Assembly (NCBI RefSeq): GCF_020520425.1
Contig: NC_079492.1
Coordinates: 144,615,861 to 144,679,860 of the forward strand
Length of the DNA: 64,000 nt
Reading direction: 5' to 3'
Origin: Spinacia oleracea
Taxonomy: Eukaryota; Streptophyta; Magnoliopsida; Caryophyllales; Amaranthaceae
The notes under the pieces: model-generated
The model's database searches: none
What the model was told of the DNA's origin: nothing
Seen by the model: only the letters and a program-made list of their open reading frames with translations
Translations under genes and position numbers: made by a program
Part shown: piece after piece, positions 22,501-33,377 of the stretch
Layout: each line of letters opens with the position of its first letter
How positions within the stretch are numbered: position 1 is the first letter of the stretch

Positions 22501-25116
22501 TCAGTAATTTTGTCAATGTCATGTAGCGCAATTCTAGTCTAAAGGTCGTCCTCTACTTTTCCACTCAATATACACATCAGAAGGCTATGTTTAGGACTAG
22601 CGACTTAATGATAGGAAATGCATAAAATTCCCTCCTCAACTCAGCTACACATTATCTAGGCTTAATGTTGTCAGTTATCTAGACTGATTCTTCATTGATA
22701 TTACCTTGTTGTTATAACTTGTTTCAGAATAATCTCAGTCAAGAACCAATCAGGATAATTGACAATATCAAGTGTTGATAATATCTTCAGTAGTCAGTAC
22801 ATATAAGGTGGTAATTGTGGTGTAGTAATGTTCTATATCAGTGTACTACTCAAATACTCGCATAAAAATGAGCTTTCTGTGAAGATAAGAGGAACTAGTT
22901 TGCCTTATGGAGAGTGTGAAAGTGTTCTTTAAAACAGGTTTTTGCACTACAGCATAATCACTTAATAATTATTTTACACATGCATTCTTCATCTACTCAA
23001 TCTCATCACAACTTCAAATCAATTGTGTGTTTGCAGCAATTCAATTCCATTATAGTAGAATAGTACAAGGCTGGAATATGGATAGAACCTGCCTCCCCTG
23101 GGAGCCGCAATAGATCATGCGTATGAAGCCATCATGATACTTCTTGGCCTTTTGTGTAAGTTGTGTTGTATACAATGCCTCCCACTCTACAATGCAAAAG
23201 AATAAAAATTAGCTGTAGGACAGAAGGAAATGTATCAGCTCAAGAGAGACTAAGGAAATGTGCAAGCTCCACTTTTGCACTCGGCTTTTCAACAGTATTT
23301 TGAAAATCCAAGATTGCTGAGGGAAAAGGTACACTCGTCTACCTATGCTCTCTCGGGAAAACTTTGAGAAGATACTAAAATCAAGACCATAATTTCAGAA
23401 AAGCTTTGGTATCCAAAATATGTAGTAAGAATCAACATACTAAGTATAAAGAAAAAGTAGCATATCTGAACACCAAATCAATTCATAAGGCTGGCTGCTT
23501 ATTTACACGCCGACCTTTAAAGGATGAGGTTCCTGGACTTTTCGGACTGTGTGCACCATACTTGAGCTCTTCATTTTTCTTGAACTCTGCAGTGTACAAG
23601 CATAAAGTACCAAAAAGTTGATGTTATGATATAATGAGGACGGTATGTTATGCAACAAGAGTCGAACATAACGCTTCCTTGTTCCACTAATGAAATGCAG
23701 TTGCACAGTTATCCATTCTCCTTGACTGGCAAGATACATTGCAGATATATAACAAGATATCAAGATTAGGCAGATGAGGAGAGCAGCAACTAAACCTCTG
23801 ATAATCTTCTGAGACGGACTAACAGAGACCAGGGAAGTCTTTCTTCCTGCTGTATTAGGCTTCATACCTTATAATATAGAAATGATAGCCAGTGAGGACC
23901 ATTTATGCCAGGTAAAAGAAATTCAATGAAAACCAAATAGTAATTCCTCCTTACTAGAGAAAGTATGTCTTGATTTCTCTCTTTGTGGCATTTGAGTTTT
24001 GTCACGAGGCTTGGGATTCGCATTGGAGGTTGGATTACAGTTGTTATCAAAATCACCAATATCGACAAGAAATGAAGCAAATGTTAATGATTCACCAGGT
24101 TTCACTGCTTCATCTTTTGTCAAGAACTTACTGTCTAACAGCTGCTCACTCTCATCATACAGCATCACCTATTACATTAGTAATCAATCTGATTATGCAA
24201 AAGAAGTTTTCGTTTTACCAACATTCTAACATTCGAAACTAAGAATTAATGACAGTAATCATCTGCTTAACTAACTAACTAATTGACATCAAAATTGGTC
24301 GGCTATTTAACAAACTTCGGAGTATAATGCAACAACACAGAAAGTTAATTTGAAACATTCTCAGAAGCAATTGGACTTTTGATAGAATAACCACTACCAT
24401 ACTTGAAGTTTCCAGTAACTTCTAATTAGATGATTTCCAGTCCTACAACAGAAAATTAATCTAGATAGGTGTAGAATTAGCGAATTACAGCTAAATCGAG
24501 TCAAATTTGATATCAATTTATTAAAATTAGCCAAATCAAGTTCTACTTAAATTCCACACGCAAATGCTTCAGGTTTTGCAATTTCACCAACCAGAAAGAA
24601 AATTAAAATCACTCAGATGTCAGATCTCTTACATATTGCATATTTTGCTCCAAAAAAATAATTCTATTAAAAAAACTGAATCATAGTACTATGATTTCCA
24701 GTGAAAATGTAGCAGAAGATAAAGCTTGATAGGCGCAAAATTAGTGGATTTGCAGTTTGCAACTTGTTTAAGCCTAAATGAGCATCAATTTTTTCGAAAT
24801 CATGGTAAAATTAGCCAAATCGACTACCTAAATTTCGCGCGAGAACCGATTTAGGTTTTGCAATTTCATCACGTAGAAATTCAAAATCATTCAAAGTTTC
24901 ACAACAATATGCGCAGTTGTACTCCAATAATTATAAAATTCTATCCAAAATATAAAAAAATCACATAAATCGAAAAAACTAGAGAGAGTTAGAACAGGTA
25001 AAAGATGACAACACCTTATTGTTAGAAAGGAGATGAAGACTGCCATCTTGATAAACCTTTCTCTTCTGCTTCACATGTTTCGTGTACGTTACCGTCCATT
25101 TCTTCACATCATCCAT
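19571..25116 (-). CDS. Tandem DUF2439 (ZGRF1 N-terminal / Mte1-Dbl2-type) domain protein
   Basis: Ten exons, read from 25116 down: 25116-25015, 24168-23955, 23586-23515, 23186-23089, 22260-22032, 21870-21805, 21314-21198, 20681-20301, 19921-19863 and 19744-19571. All junctions are GT-AG and keep frame, giving 503 aa. Domain 1 (residues about 5-73) runs WTVTYTKHVKQKRKVYQDG..KVMLYDE..FLTKDE..GESLTF..FLVDIGD. Domain 2 (about 130-202) runs WEALYTTQLTQKAKKYHDGF..IMLYDS..FMKKDE..GGSLTF..HLVDIGD. The rest is Ser/Lys-rich and probably disordered, ending in a basic tail. In fungi this domain occurs in Mte1 and Dbl2, partners of the Mph1/Fml1 (FANCM-type) helicase acting on recombination intermediates; in animals it opens ZGRF1. 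A DNA-repair role here is inference from the domain. No helicase or GRF finger follows. The start is supported by the CT-rich leader and by domain homology beginning at once. Confidence 0.85.
19983..20275. mobile_element. Stowaway MITE, 293 bp
   Basis: It starts CTCCCTCTGTATTTTATTAG and ends CTAATAAAATACGGAAGGAG, with TA at 19981-19982 and 20276-20277. A partial second copy of the right arm (CCTAGTAAAATACGG near 20219) suggests a small internal duplication. It lies in intron 8 of the DUF2439 gene. Confidence 0.85.
21381..21609. mobile_element. Harbinger-like MITE, 229 bp
   Basis: The ends GGCCCCGATGGGTATTG and the complement of GGGCTCATTCAGTACC are bounded by TTA at 21378-21380 and 21610-21612. 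Inner arms of TTTTTGGTTTTC/GAAAACC words are complementary. It lies in intron 6 of the DUF2439 gene. Confidence 0.6.
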
Positions 25117-25165
25117 TTTCTCTCTCCTCCTCCTCTCTCTCTCTCTCGCTCTCTCTAATTTAAAG
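25117..25165 (-). promoter_or_regulatory. CT/GA-rich leader of the DUF2439 gene
   Basis: Directly upstream of the ATG (on the minus strand) is a long GA-repeat tract, a common feature of plant 5' leaders. It also accounts for the Arg/Glu-rich open frame that reads through it. Confidence 0.5.
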
Positions 25166-25429
25166 AAAAACGTTAATGGCAGATTGGCGGGAGGCGGGGA
25201 AACTTTTTTAAAAATATCTCCTGAAAACTCCACACAAATAAAAATCCAGTCTGCTTCCAGAAGTTCAGAACGTCACCTAATCATTTTGGGCCTTTGGGCC
25301 AACTATCATATGTGAGCTTGGATAAGATAAAGCCCAAGACTAAATTTGTAGTTAGACCGTAATTTGGTTTATGAAGCTTCACTTACCGTGAAAATTCTTA
25401 TATGCACCCGGCCATCTAATGCACGCAAG

Positions 25430-26626
25430 TAGGGGTGAGCATGGGTCAGGTATCCGAATCGATATTATTATCGGATCGGCTAACTGATAAATAATAATGC
25501 TAAAATTAATATCCATGAACCGAACTGTTAAGTTTGGGTACTCATACTTCGGGTTACTTCCTGATCGGCTACCGGGTACCTTATGATATCCAATTGGAAA
25601 ATTAGACTTTATAACTAGGGATGTCAGTGGGGCGGGTTATGCGGGAGACCCGCCCCGCATCCGCCCCAAGTAGGCGGGGATGGAGGTGGGTTTGGCGGGT
25701 GATGGGGCGGGGATGGGTATAAAAATCGTACCCGCCATGGGTGATGGGGCGGGTGTGGATTTTGTGTTGAACCCGCCCCATCCCCGCCCGCCCCGCCCCA
25801 TCCCCATTCGCTCCGCCCCATCCCCACTCCCCCCGCTTCATACCCGCCATGGGTGATGGGGTGAATTTGGATTTATTTGCATCTTTAGGTGATAATATAA
25901 ATTTAGGTGAGATTTTTATGTTTTTTGTTTGGATTTTTTTTGTTATGACGAGTATTTTTTTCGATTATATAGGTTACTTTAGTCATAAGGTATTTTTTTT
26001 CTATAGTTAACTTTGATTACTCCGTATATATGGCAAATGTTTGCTAAATAAGAAAAATTAGGCGGGTATTAGCGTGGGTATGAAGCGGGGATAAGATGGG
26101 GATGGATACCCAGTTGGGTGGCGGGGCGGGGATGGATTTTAGCTTACACCCGTTGGGGCGGGGATGGGGATGAATTTTGTACCCGCCATGGGTGATGGGG
26201 CGGGGATGGGGATGAAAATTTTAGGTGGGGATGGGGATGGAGGGACCTACATCCGCATCCGCCCCGCCCCATTGACATCCCTATTTATAACTAGATATTT
26301 ATAATATCATTCAACACTAAATACCATCTTTAGCACATGATTTTGACTACATTACTAATGAAATTATAATTTACTCAAATTATACATTGACTTTGACCTC
26401 TTGAGAAAAAATATTTAAATTGGAGAATTTTTTTAAAAAATGGCTTATCGGGTCGTTATCGGGTACCCGTTATTTTAAAACAATATCCATAACTATATCC
26501 AATACCCGGATTTTGGATTGGGTACCCGAACGGATAACCATATCGGTTCGGGTGCCCACTTTTTCGGATCCGATACCAAGTCATGTTTCGGATTTTTAAT
26601 TTTTCAGATAGTTTTGCTCTGCCCTA
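25430..26626. mobile_element. Outer hAT-like element, split by an inner hAT insertion
   Basis: The ends TAGGGGTGAGCA and TGCTCTGCCCTA are inverted repeats with two mismatches. CACGCAAG (25422-25429) and AATGCATG (26627-26634) could be a decayed 8-bp duplication (5 of 8 match). Subterminal words such as GGGTACCCG and ATCGG recur on both sides. Without the inner element its length is about 520 bp. Confidence 0.5.
25616..26283. mobile_element. hAT MITE with GC-rich arms, 668 bp
   Basis: The ends TAGGGATGTCA and TGACATCCCTA are perfect inverted repeats, bounded by the 8-bp duplication TTTATAAC at 25608-25615 and 26284-26291. The arms are made of GGGGCGGGGATGG words and their complement; the core (about 25870-26050) is AT-rich. 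Pro/Gly-rich open frames across the arms are low-complexity artefacts. Confidence 0.9.
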
Positions 26627-26647
26627 AATGCATGCACCTAGAGTTAG

Positions 26648-28093
26648 TGATATGTGTGTTTTATATAGAGTTTTTACCCCCGTCCCTTAGTACTTTTTGA
26701 TCTCAAATGAGCTCTTCGGAGCGATTTTTAGTACTAATGTGCTCCTTGTAGTGTGTTTGTAGTTTCAGGTTCATCATTGTAGGAATTAGCATATTTTTGT
26801 GCATTTCCTACTCATTTGAATCAATACAAGAGATTATGTACTTTCGAGAGCACAAACATTAAGTTTGAAGAGTTTTGAAGCAAAGCGAATAACGAAGTAA
26901 GTACAAAAATGACAATAGTCCACTATTTTAAGCATAACTCAAGTTTTATAACTCCAAATGATGTAATTCAAATTGGGTTGGATTCTAGACTTCAATAGCT
27001 TTCCAACAAGTGGTCACTCGCCTAATTCCGACGAATAACGAAGGAGATATGACGTTTTGAAGATAGAGGATCGTGCAGTTTCAACACGCGCACGATCGGG
27101 CGGGCGATCCGGATCGGGCGGTCATTCTGGGCGCTGTTCTGGGCATTTTGCAACCGCCCGATCGGGCGAAATTACTATCGAGCACATCGCCCGATCGCCC
27201 GATCGGGCGACGCCAACTTCCAGCGTATTTCGCGAGTTTTTATTTCCGATTTTGGGCTCTATTTTGGGCAAACTATAAATACTAGCCCCTTATATTTTTA
27301 GTGACATCTTATTTTCTAGTATTGAACCTTAGTATTATTTTCCTTAGCCTGGTTTTCTCTCTAGTTTATGCAAAAACACTTAGTTTTATTCTCAATAAAA
27401 ATTCAAACTTTCACTTCCCTTTGTTCTTCAAATAGGTATTATTTCTTATTTCAATTCATTGTCTTGCTTTAATAATGTTTTCAATTATGATTATTACTTT
27501 GTTTATTGTCAACATGCTTGAGTAGTTTAATTTCTAGGGTTGGGGATCCATGAATAATATGAAGGGATGATTGAATGATTATGATTGTTGGCATTCTAAT
27601 TGATTCCTATTGATTGGTTTATTTCACTATACAATTAGATTTGCGCAGGTTTAATTGTGGTAGTTATGCAATATCAAATTAAGATTCGAGAGATGCAATT
27701 TGATGTTTAGGCTTGTGTCAATAGGTGGAATTAGAGTTAATACGTAGCGAGAGCCCGTTAATTTTAAGTCTATGATTAGTATCGACTTGAGAGAGCATGC
27801 TAGTCTAATCAATTACTTTGTTGATTATCGTGATTGTTCAATGTCCTGGATTATTATTTGTTGGCGGACCTATACCCTAGATTCCTTAATATATTGATTC
27901 ATTCTTGTTTAATTATCGTTCGTAGTCTTAGCATACAAACCACCAACCAACTCTTATTCACAATAGTCTAGATTAAATAATCGATAGTAGAAAGAACGCC
28001 TGTTTCCCTGTGGATTCGATCCTGACTTCCCTTGCTACCTAGCTAGTGGACCTTAGGTTATTTTTTATTAGGTGATACGACTATAGCCTGTCA
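26648..28093. mobile_element. Solo LTR of an LTR retrotransposon, 1446 bp
   Basis: The segment begins TGATATGTGTG and ends AGCCTGTCA, with the 5-bp direct repeat GTTAG at 26643-26647 and 28094-28098. No internal domain or second LTR is seen, so it is what remains after LTR-LTR recombination. A promoter-like ACTATAAATA lies near 27274. Near 27085-27215 there is a cluster of CGATCGGGCG palindromic words. The layout would suit a Ty3/Gypsy-type LTR, but the lineage cannot be proved without internal genes. Confidence 0.8.
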
Positions 28094-28098
28094 GTTAG

Positions 28099-28970
28099 TC
28101 AGTTATGTGAACTCGGGTTTGAATAAAGCGCAAAATTTATCAAATAAGCGGAAATAAACTCTTAGTCTCTTACGTACACTTGGTGTATAACATAAACTCT
28201 TACTTTGTTTTTAAGTCTGGTGTAAGATAAATATTGTAAGGTAAATGTAAAGTTAACTTAAAATGCTTAAAATTCTTCTTTTAAATAAATTTTATATTCG
28301 AAATCTAGTATATAAAGATAATGTAACCTTTTAAAAAGTTTGTCCATTAAATTTATTTTATTGTATAAAAAGTTAATCAAACATGTTAAAAGTTACCAGA
28401 AATAGGTAAAAGTTAAACCGGATGCATGCAATACCTTTTGAATGCATAATAGAACCTTTGCAGTTAGTATAATAATTGTAATGTTTTATTACTAATACTC
28501 CGTATAGTATTATTGAAATAAAATAAGATTTTGTCGGCTAGAGATAAGTATTACTCTTATTAGTAGTATTTGTTAATGAATCTTTCAACTTGGTTAATGA
28601 ATCTTTCAACAACTAATCAAACATTTTGCCAGTTTAAGAAAGGTTGAAAAAGCACCTCCCATAAATTAAAATATTAATTAAATGAAGTACAGTACGTATT
28701 AAGAAAGAGAGGTTTGATGAACAAATCTAGCTTAATGTCATGCGATGTAGCAATGTATGAGGGGGACTGGGTGTGAAGTGTGACATTATATACAAGTATA
28801 TAACAAGTTCTATGATCATCACCAAAGAAAGAGACAAAAGACGTGATTAGGGTGCTTTTGTATAGTATTTGTGCTAAGAGTATGATTTGATTTCAATAAT
28901 AAATTAATACAAGTATAGCACATTTATTTTAAAAAGTGAAGAGAAATATTTTATTGGATTATATAGATAA
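28099..28970. other. AT-rich intergenic, nothing recognised
   Basis: No gene, no clear terminal repeats and no conserved frame. It contains a short direct repeat, TTAATGAATCTTTCAAC, at about 28573 and 28592. Confidence 0.5.
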
Positions 28971-28979
28971 TTGGATTTA

Positions 28980-30289
28980 CGGTTATTTCATGAAATACCC
29001 CCGAGTTTTGAAGTAATTCACCAAATGCCCATCAAGTTCCAATAATTCACCAAATACCCCTGACAATTGACTTAATGCCCCAAATACCCTTGTTGATAAC
29101 GGTCCGTTAGTCCGTCGTTAGCCTAGTTTCATAATTCACCAAATGCCCCCTTTTAAAAATTTATTTCACCAAATACCCCTATTATTAAACTTATTTCACC
29201 AAATGCCCCAAACTTAAAAATAGTTATTCTGATGTTCCAACGGCTAGTTTTTTCGTTTGAAAAGTAGTTGTTGCTTATTGTTTGCTTATGCCTTCTTGAT
29301 CCACTATAGTCGTGATAATATCTAAAGGCTAATTATGAACAAACGGGCCAGTTTGTACATCCAACTCTATACCAATAATAAGACCCTGCCCTCGGACTTC
29401 TTTCACATGTTGGTTGCCTTTCAATTTCTTTGCTAAGAGTTCTCTAAAGTCTTGACCTTTTTTTTGCTAAAAGTACTTGCGTGCTCTCCTGAGTCCTAAG
29501 TTCTGCATGTCCATCCCAAACCATGACATAAATAGGGTTAGCCTTTCTTCATTTCAAAATCAAAGTAAGATGCCTTGTATTGACATTACAGTATCAACTT
29601 TTTCTTCATTTGCTTCAAGTCCTATTGCATATTATTGTTTCCCCTGTTTTCAGTACTTTCTCCTTCATCTAAGCTTCCCCTGTATTGTCCTTCATGATGT
29701 TGCCCCCTGTTTTCTTGCTCAGCTACTCCCTTGCACCATCTCAGATTGTTGCAAGGATCACACTTGTAGTACAACCTTTGTGGATTGAGTGTTGTATCGG
29801 AGCTTCGGATGACAAATTTTCTACCACAATAGCAAAATTGGTTAGGTACTCTAATATATGTGGACTCATTGTGTGTGGATGGTGATTTTGAAACAAAACT
29901 CATAACACAAATCTAATCAAATTAGCAAAGCAAAGCAAAACAACATCTAAATTACAAGAAACATTCAGAAAATGGGTTTTTATAGCCAAGCAAGACCAAC
30001 GGCTACTTTGCAAACGAAAAAACTAGCCGTTGGAACATCAGAATAACTAGTTTTAAGTTTGGGGCATTTGGTGAAATAAGTTTAATAATAGGGGTATTTG
30101 GTGAAATAAATTTTAAAAAGGGACCTTTGGTGAATTATGAAACTAGGCTAACGGCGGACTAACGGACCGTTATCAGTAAGGGTATTTGGGGCATTAAGTC
30201 AATTGTCAGGGGTATTTGGTGAATTATTGGAACTTGATGGGCATTTGGTGAATTACTCCAAAACTCAGGGGTATTTCATGAAATATCCG
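28980..30289 (-). mobile_element. MULE with about 290-bp inverted arms carrying a GRF-finger ORF
   Basis: The 9-bp duplication TTGGATTTA (28971-28979 and 30290-30298) bounds the element exactly. The left arm (28980 to about 29270) and right arm (about 29990-30289) are close reverse complements built from TTCACCAAATGCCCC-type words. Both contain GATAACGGTCCGTTAGTCCG / CTAACGGACCGTTATC and GTTCCAACGGCTAGTTTTTTCG in opposite orientation. The 9-bp duplication and long arms identify a MULE. No transposase fragment was seen, so it depends on another element. Confidence 0.92.
29622..29903 (-). CDS. GRF-type zinc-finger small protein inside a MULE
   Basis: A 93-aa ORF with a true ATG in the unique centre of the element. 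It contains FCYCGRKFVIRSS..T..NPQRLYYKC..C....WC, with Cys 24, 26, 48, 51 and 57. This matches the GRF zinc-finger pattern (CxCG, Thr, N-P-x-R, Y-x-C, C, aromatic), a single-stranded nucleic-acid-binding module that occurs both in host repair proteins and in plant transposon-associated genes. Gly of the usual N-x-G-R is Gln here. The tail is Glu/Gly/Asn-rich without a membrane segment. It may be a captured host fragment or an element-encoded accessory gene; expression is unknown. A further 3' exon cannot be excluded. Confidence 0.6.
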   Translation of the reverse strand: MSFVSKSPSTHNESTYIRVPNQFCYCGRKFVIRSSDTTLNPQRLYYKCDPCNNLRWCKGVAEQENRGQHHEGQYRGSLDEGESTENRGNNNMQ

Positions 30290-30745
30290 TTGGATTTAAG
30301 TTGATTATTGAAGACTTTTTTTAATTGTTAGGAATTGATTTTTAACTTGGGTTGTATTGATGTCAAATTGTGTTTATATTATATACAAACTAATATGAGG
30401 CCTAAACATCCAAGGCCCAAAGACTATTACAATAGGAAGGCTTAATTATCAGTTACCACCCCTCAGTCCTCACATCGAACCATGCAATTTTATAAATGCT
30501 CAACTTGTCGAGTAAGTATAAAAATTGTCGCTTGTCTAATTCTTGTATATCAGCAAGTTTGTCATTCGTTCACACGTATATGGCTAGTACTACACTACTA
30601 CTAATGCTCTCCAGAATCAACGTTGTTTTGTACATATGATTTGTGCACCCGTGACAAAAATGATTTTGAGCAACATGCAACGCCAACTGGCTATCACAAA
30701 ATAAGCTCATCACACGAGGATGTGCCAGACCCAAACTAACAAGTA

Positions 30746-31174
30746 CTCCCTCCGTTTCTTTTTGTTGTATCCGTTTCCATTTTAAGCGTTTCATATTGTT
30801 GTATCCATTTAGAATCTATTCTATTTTTGGACATACGTTTTATCCTAAAATACCCTTACATTTCTATCTAATTAACAAAATACCTAAAGATTCTACCCAT
30901 ATTCCCACCTAATTTTCCCCATCCATAATATTTAATTCTTTTTCCTTCCCCATATACCCACTCTCTCACCTCCTTTATCACTCATCATTATCACTCCTCT
31001 CTCTTACCTTATTTCTTTATTATTTTTTCACTCCTTTATTTATTATATTCTCTTACACCCAATCATTTCTCTTACACTCAATCATTACACTTATACCCAT
31101 ACAAACCAATATTCCAATTTTCTTAAAAACTACACCAGATTCCAAATGGATACATCAAAAAAAAATGGAGGGAG
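30746..31174. mobile_element. Stowaway-like MITE, 429 bp
   Basis: The ends CTCCCTCCGTTTCTTTTTGTTGTATCC and the complement of CTCCCTCCATTTTTTTTTGATGTATCC lie between TA at 30744-30745 and 31175-31176. A second GTTGTATCC-ATTT unit sits inside the left arm. No ORF. Confidence 0.85.
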
Positions 31175-31501
31175 TAGTATTTTGAACCATTTGTATGCCC
31201 CATGAAAGATTCTCCTTGAGCTCATTGAAATATAAAGTATACTTTGTATAATATTGTCGCAAATTCTGGTAAGAATCAAGAAGTAAAGAGTCTAATTGTG
31301 AAAGGGAAAAAGTAAAATTGCAAAGATGAAATGAATCTCACACGAAGTTAATATCTTATTTAATGTGTATAATCCGAAAGTACTCCACGACTCTTAATAT
31401 ATGGAGTATACAAGTAATCGAGGCTTGAGTTCCCTTTTGATTTTTTACTTTAATCTATTTGGATAATTTTTATTTTTATTTTATTTTTGCATATAAATGC
31501 A

Positions 31502-32668
31502 GAGTTAAGCTAACAAATGGGGTCTAACCTTTCACTTTTTTCACCGTTTGGGACCTATACTTTTTTTTTTCACCGTTTGGGACCTACTATTCTTTTTCCG
31601 GCCAAATTTAACCAACGCACAAAAAAGATTAGCTCCTTTGGTTAAAAGTTTGAGTTAGGATTTTTTTATTTCCCTTTTTTATTAATCCTTCAACCCACAT
31701 TCATTGGAACCATCATCATTGCCGTTAGAACTGTCACCCTCACCTTCATCCTCACTGCCACCATCACCAAAACCAATCACGCACTAGTAAACCACCCTCA
31801 ACTTCATCCTCACCGCCACCGCTGTCACCAAAACCAGCCACACACCACCCTCACCAAAACCATTCAGTTAAAAAAAAATGCCTCAAACAAATTCTTACTT
31901 GTTAAAATAACCCTTCAAGCTCATCTCCTTACCCAAATCCATTAACGCACAACCCAATCTTCATTTCGAAACCCAACCAACGCAATATCCGCCTCCCAAT
32001 CCATTCAAGAATTGATAATCAAAACACCATTTAACACTACCAACACCAACACCCATTGAGTAAAACCACCATTCAACACCCACTTTTTTCCCTCTCCTCT
32101 CCAAGATTACCCGACAATTTTTGTCCAGCAATCTCAATTCTACCCAGCTAAGGAATTAATCAAACACCTCGTCACTTCTAAAATCCTTATTTCTGTTCTC
32201 TCAAAGCTCTGTGCCGCATTTTTCTCTACAGTTCGCTGCTAACATGGAGTTTCTCCAGCTTGGTTTTAATTAAGATGCCTAAATGATCAGAATGTTCATC
32301 ATCGTAAAAAAAATTAAAATGATAGGATTTTAATTCTTGAATTGGGGTGTTTGATTGCGATTGAGGAGAGCAATTGAAAAAGAGGAAGATGACTGATAAA
32401 GAATGTCCAATGATTTTGACCCATTAATGAATACATGAGCAGCAAGGATTGAATCGCTAAATAACAGTGGGATTGCCATTTTTGTTTTTTTTCTTATGAA
32501 GTTATTGCATTAAAAAAACATTTTAGATAGATTAACCACAGGTGAGTTAAGGTTGAGTTAAATGGCTGGAAAATGAGAATGAGGTCCCAAAAGGTGAAAA
32601 AAAAAAAGGTATAGGTCCTGAATGGTGAAAAATGTGAAATGTTAAACCCCAAACATTACCTTAACTCT
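31502..32668. mobile_element. MULE-type element, 1167 bp
   Basis: The 9-bp duplication ATAAATGCA lies at 31493-31501 and 32669-32677. The ends GAGTTAAG... and ...CTTAACTCT lead into arms of about 110 bp with matching phrases: TTTCACCGTTTGGGACCTAT on the left, GTCCCAAAAGGTGAAAAA and ATAGGTCC on the right. The interior contains imperfect repeats of CACCCTCACCTTCATCCTCAC-type words (31725-31860) and TTCATCCTCACCGCCACC. No protein family is recognised in it. Confidence 0.88.
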
Positions 32669-33028
32669 ATAAATGCATGTACGCGATTCATACACGAAGA
32701 GAGCATCAATATCGTGCAAGCTTCAAGTAGTGCCAAAGTTACATGGACTACATAATGTAATTTGGTGATACATTGATAGCTTTACCGGACCACTTGCTAG
32801 AAAGCCTAGCTTAGCTTACGATTAGTGAACAATGACCTTTACTTGTTGACTGTTAACTCTTAAAAGAACCAATTAAATGTGTTTGCTTGTCTGAGAAATT
32901 ATACACTTGGAGATTCTCATTTTAATTTACCTAAAATATCTAATGTCTTATTCCGAATCTAGTTGCCTAACCCCACTCTACAAGAATTCCTTATTTGAGT
33001 ATAAATCACATTTTATTTAAGAAGTACC

Positions 33029-33320
33029 TGATAGAGTATAAAACTAATCTTGAGATTTCAACCATAAGCTTAAATTTTTGGTTGAGTTGGTCCTTTGACA
33101 TGGTATCAGACCCAACGTGACGCAAAGGTCACGGGTTCGAATCTCATCCACCCCTCTTTTCAAAGTGGAATATTTCGCGCTAGGTATGAGGAGGCCTATG
33201 CTGCATCCACACTTCAAGCCCAAAGGGCTTTCATGTGAGGGGGCGTGATAGAGTATAAAACTAATCTTGGGGTTTCAACCATAAGCTTAAACTTTTGGTT
33301 GAGTCGTTGGTCCTTTGACA
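33029..33320 (+). mobile_element. TRIM (miniature LTR retrotransposon), 292 bp, complete
   Basis: Two direct LTRs, 33029-33100 (72 bp) and 33246-33320 (75 bp), both begin TGATAGAGTATAAAACTAAT and end GGTCCTTTGACA. Right after the 5' LTR is TGGTATCAGACCC, the primer-binding site for initiator tRNA-Met. Before the 3' LTR is a purine-rich GTGAGGGGGCG. The 5-bp duplication GTACC is intact at 33024-33028 and 33321-33325. There is no coding capacity. Size and layout match the smallest plant TRIM class (called SMART). Confidence 0.93.
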
Positions 33321-33377
33321 GTACCATTACCAATTTACCATGTGCTAATTACTTCCTTTGTTCCACATTACAGAGTA

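Noticed and set aside
25602..25850. Gly/Pro-rich open frames on the minus strand
   Set aside because: They are translations of the GGGGCGGGGATGG arms of a hAT MITE.
33101..33165. tRNA-like B-box sequence GGGTTCGAATC, considered as a tRNA gene or SINE
   Set aside because: No cloverleaf can be formed, and the paired LTRs, primer-binding site and target duplication explain the segment as a TRIM.
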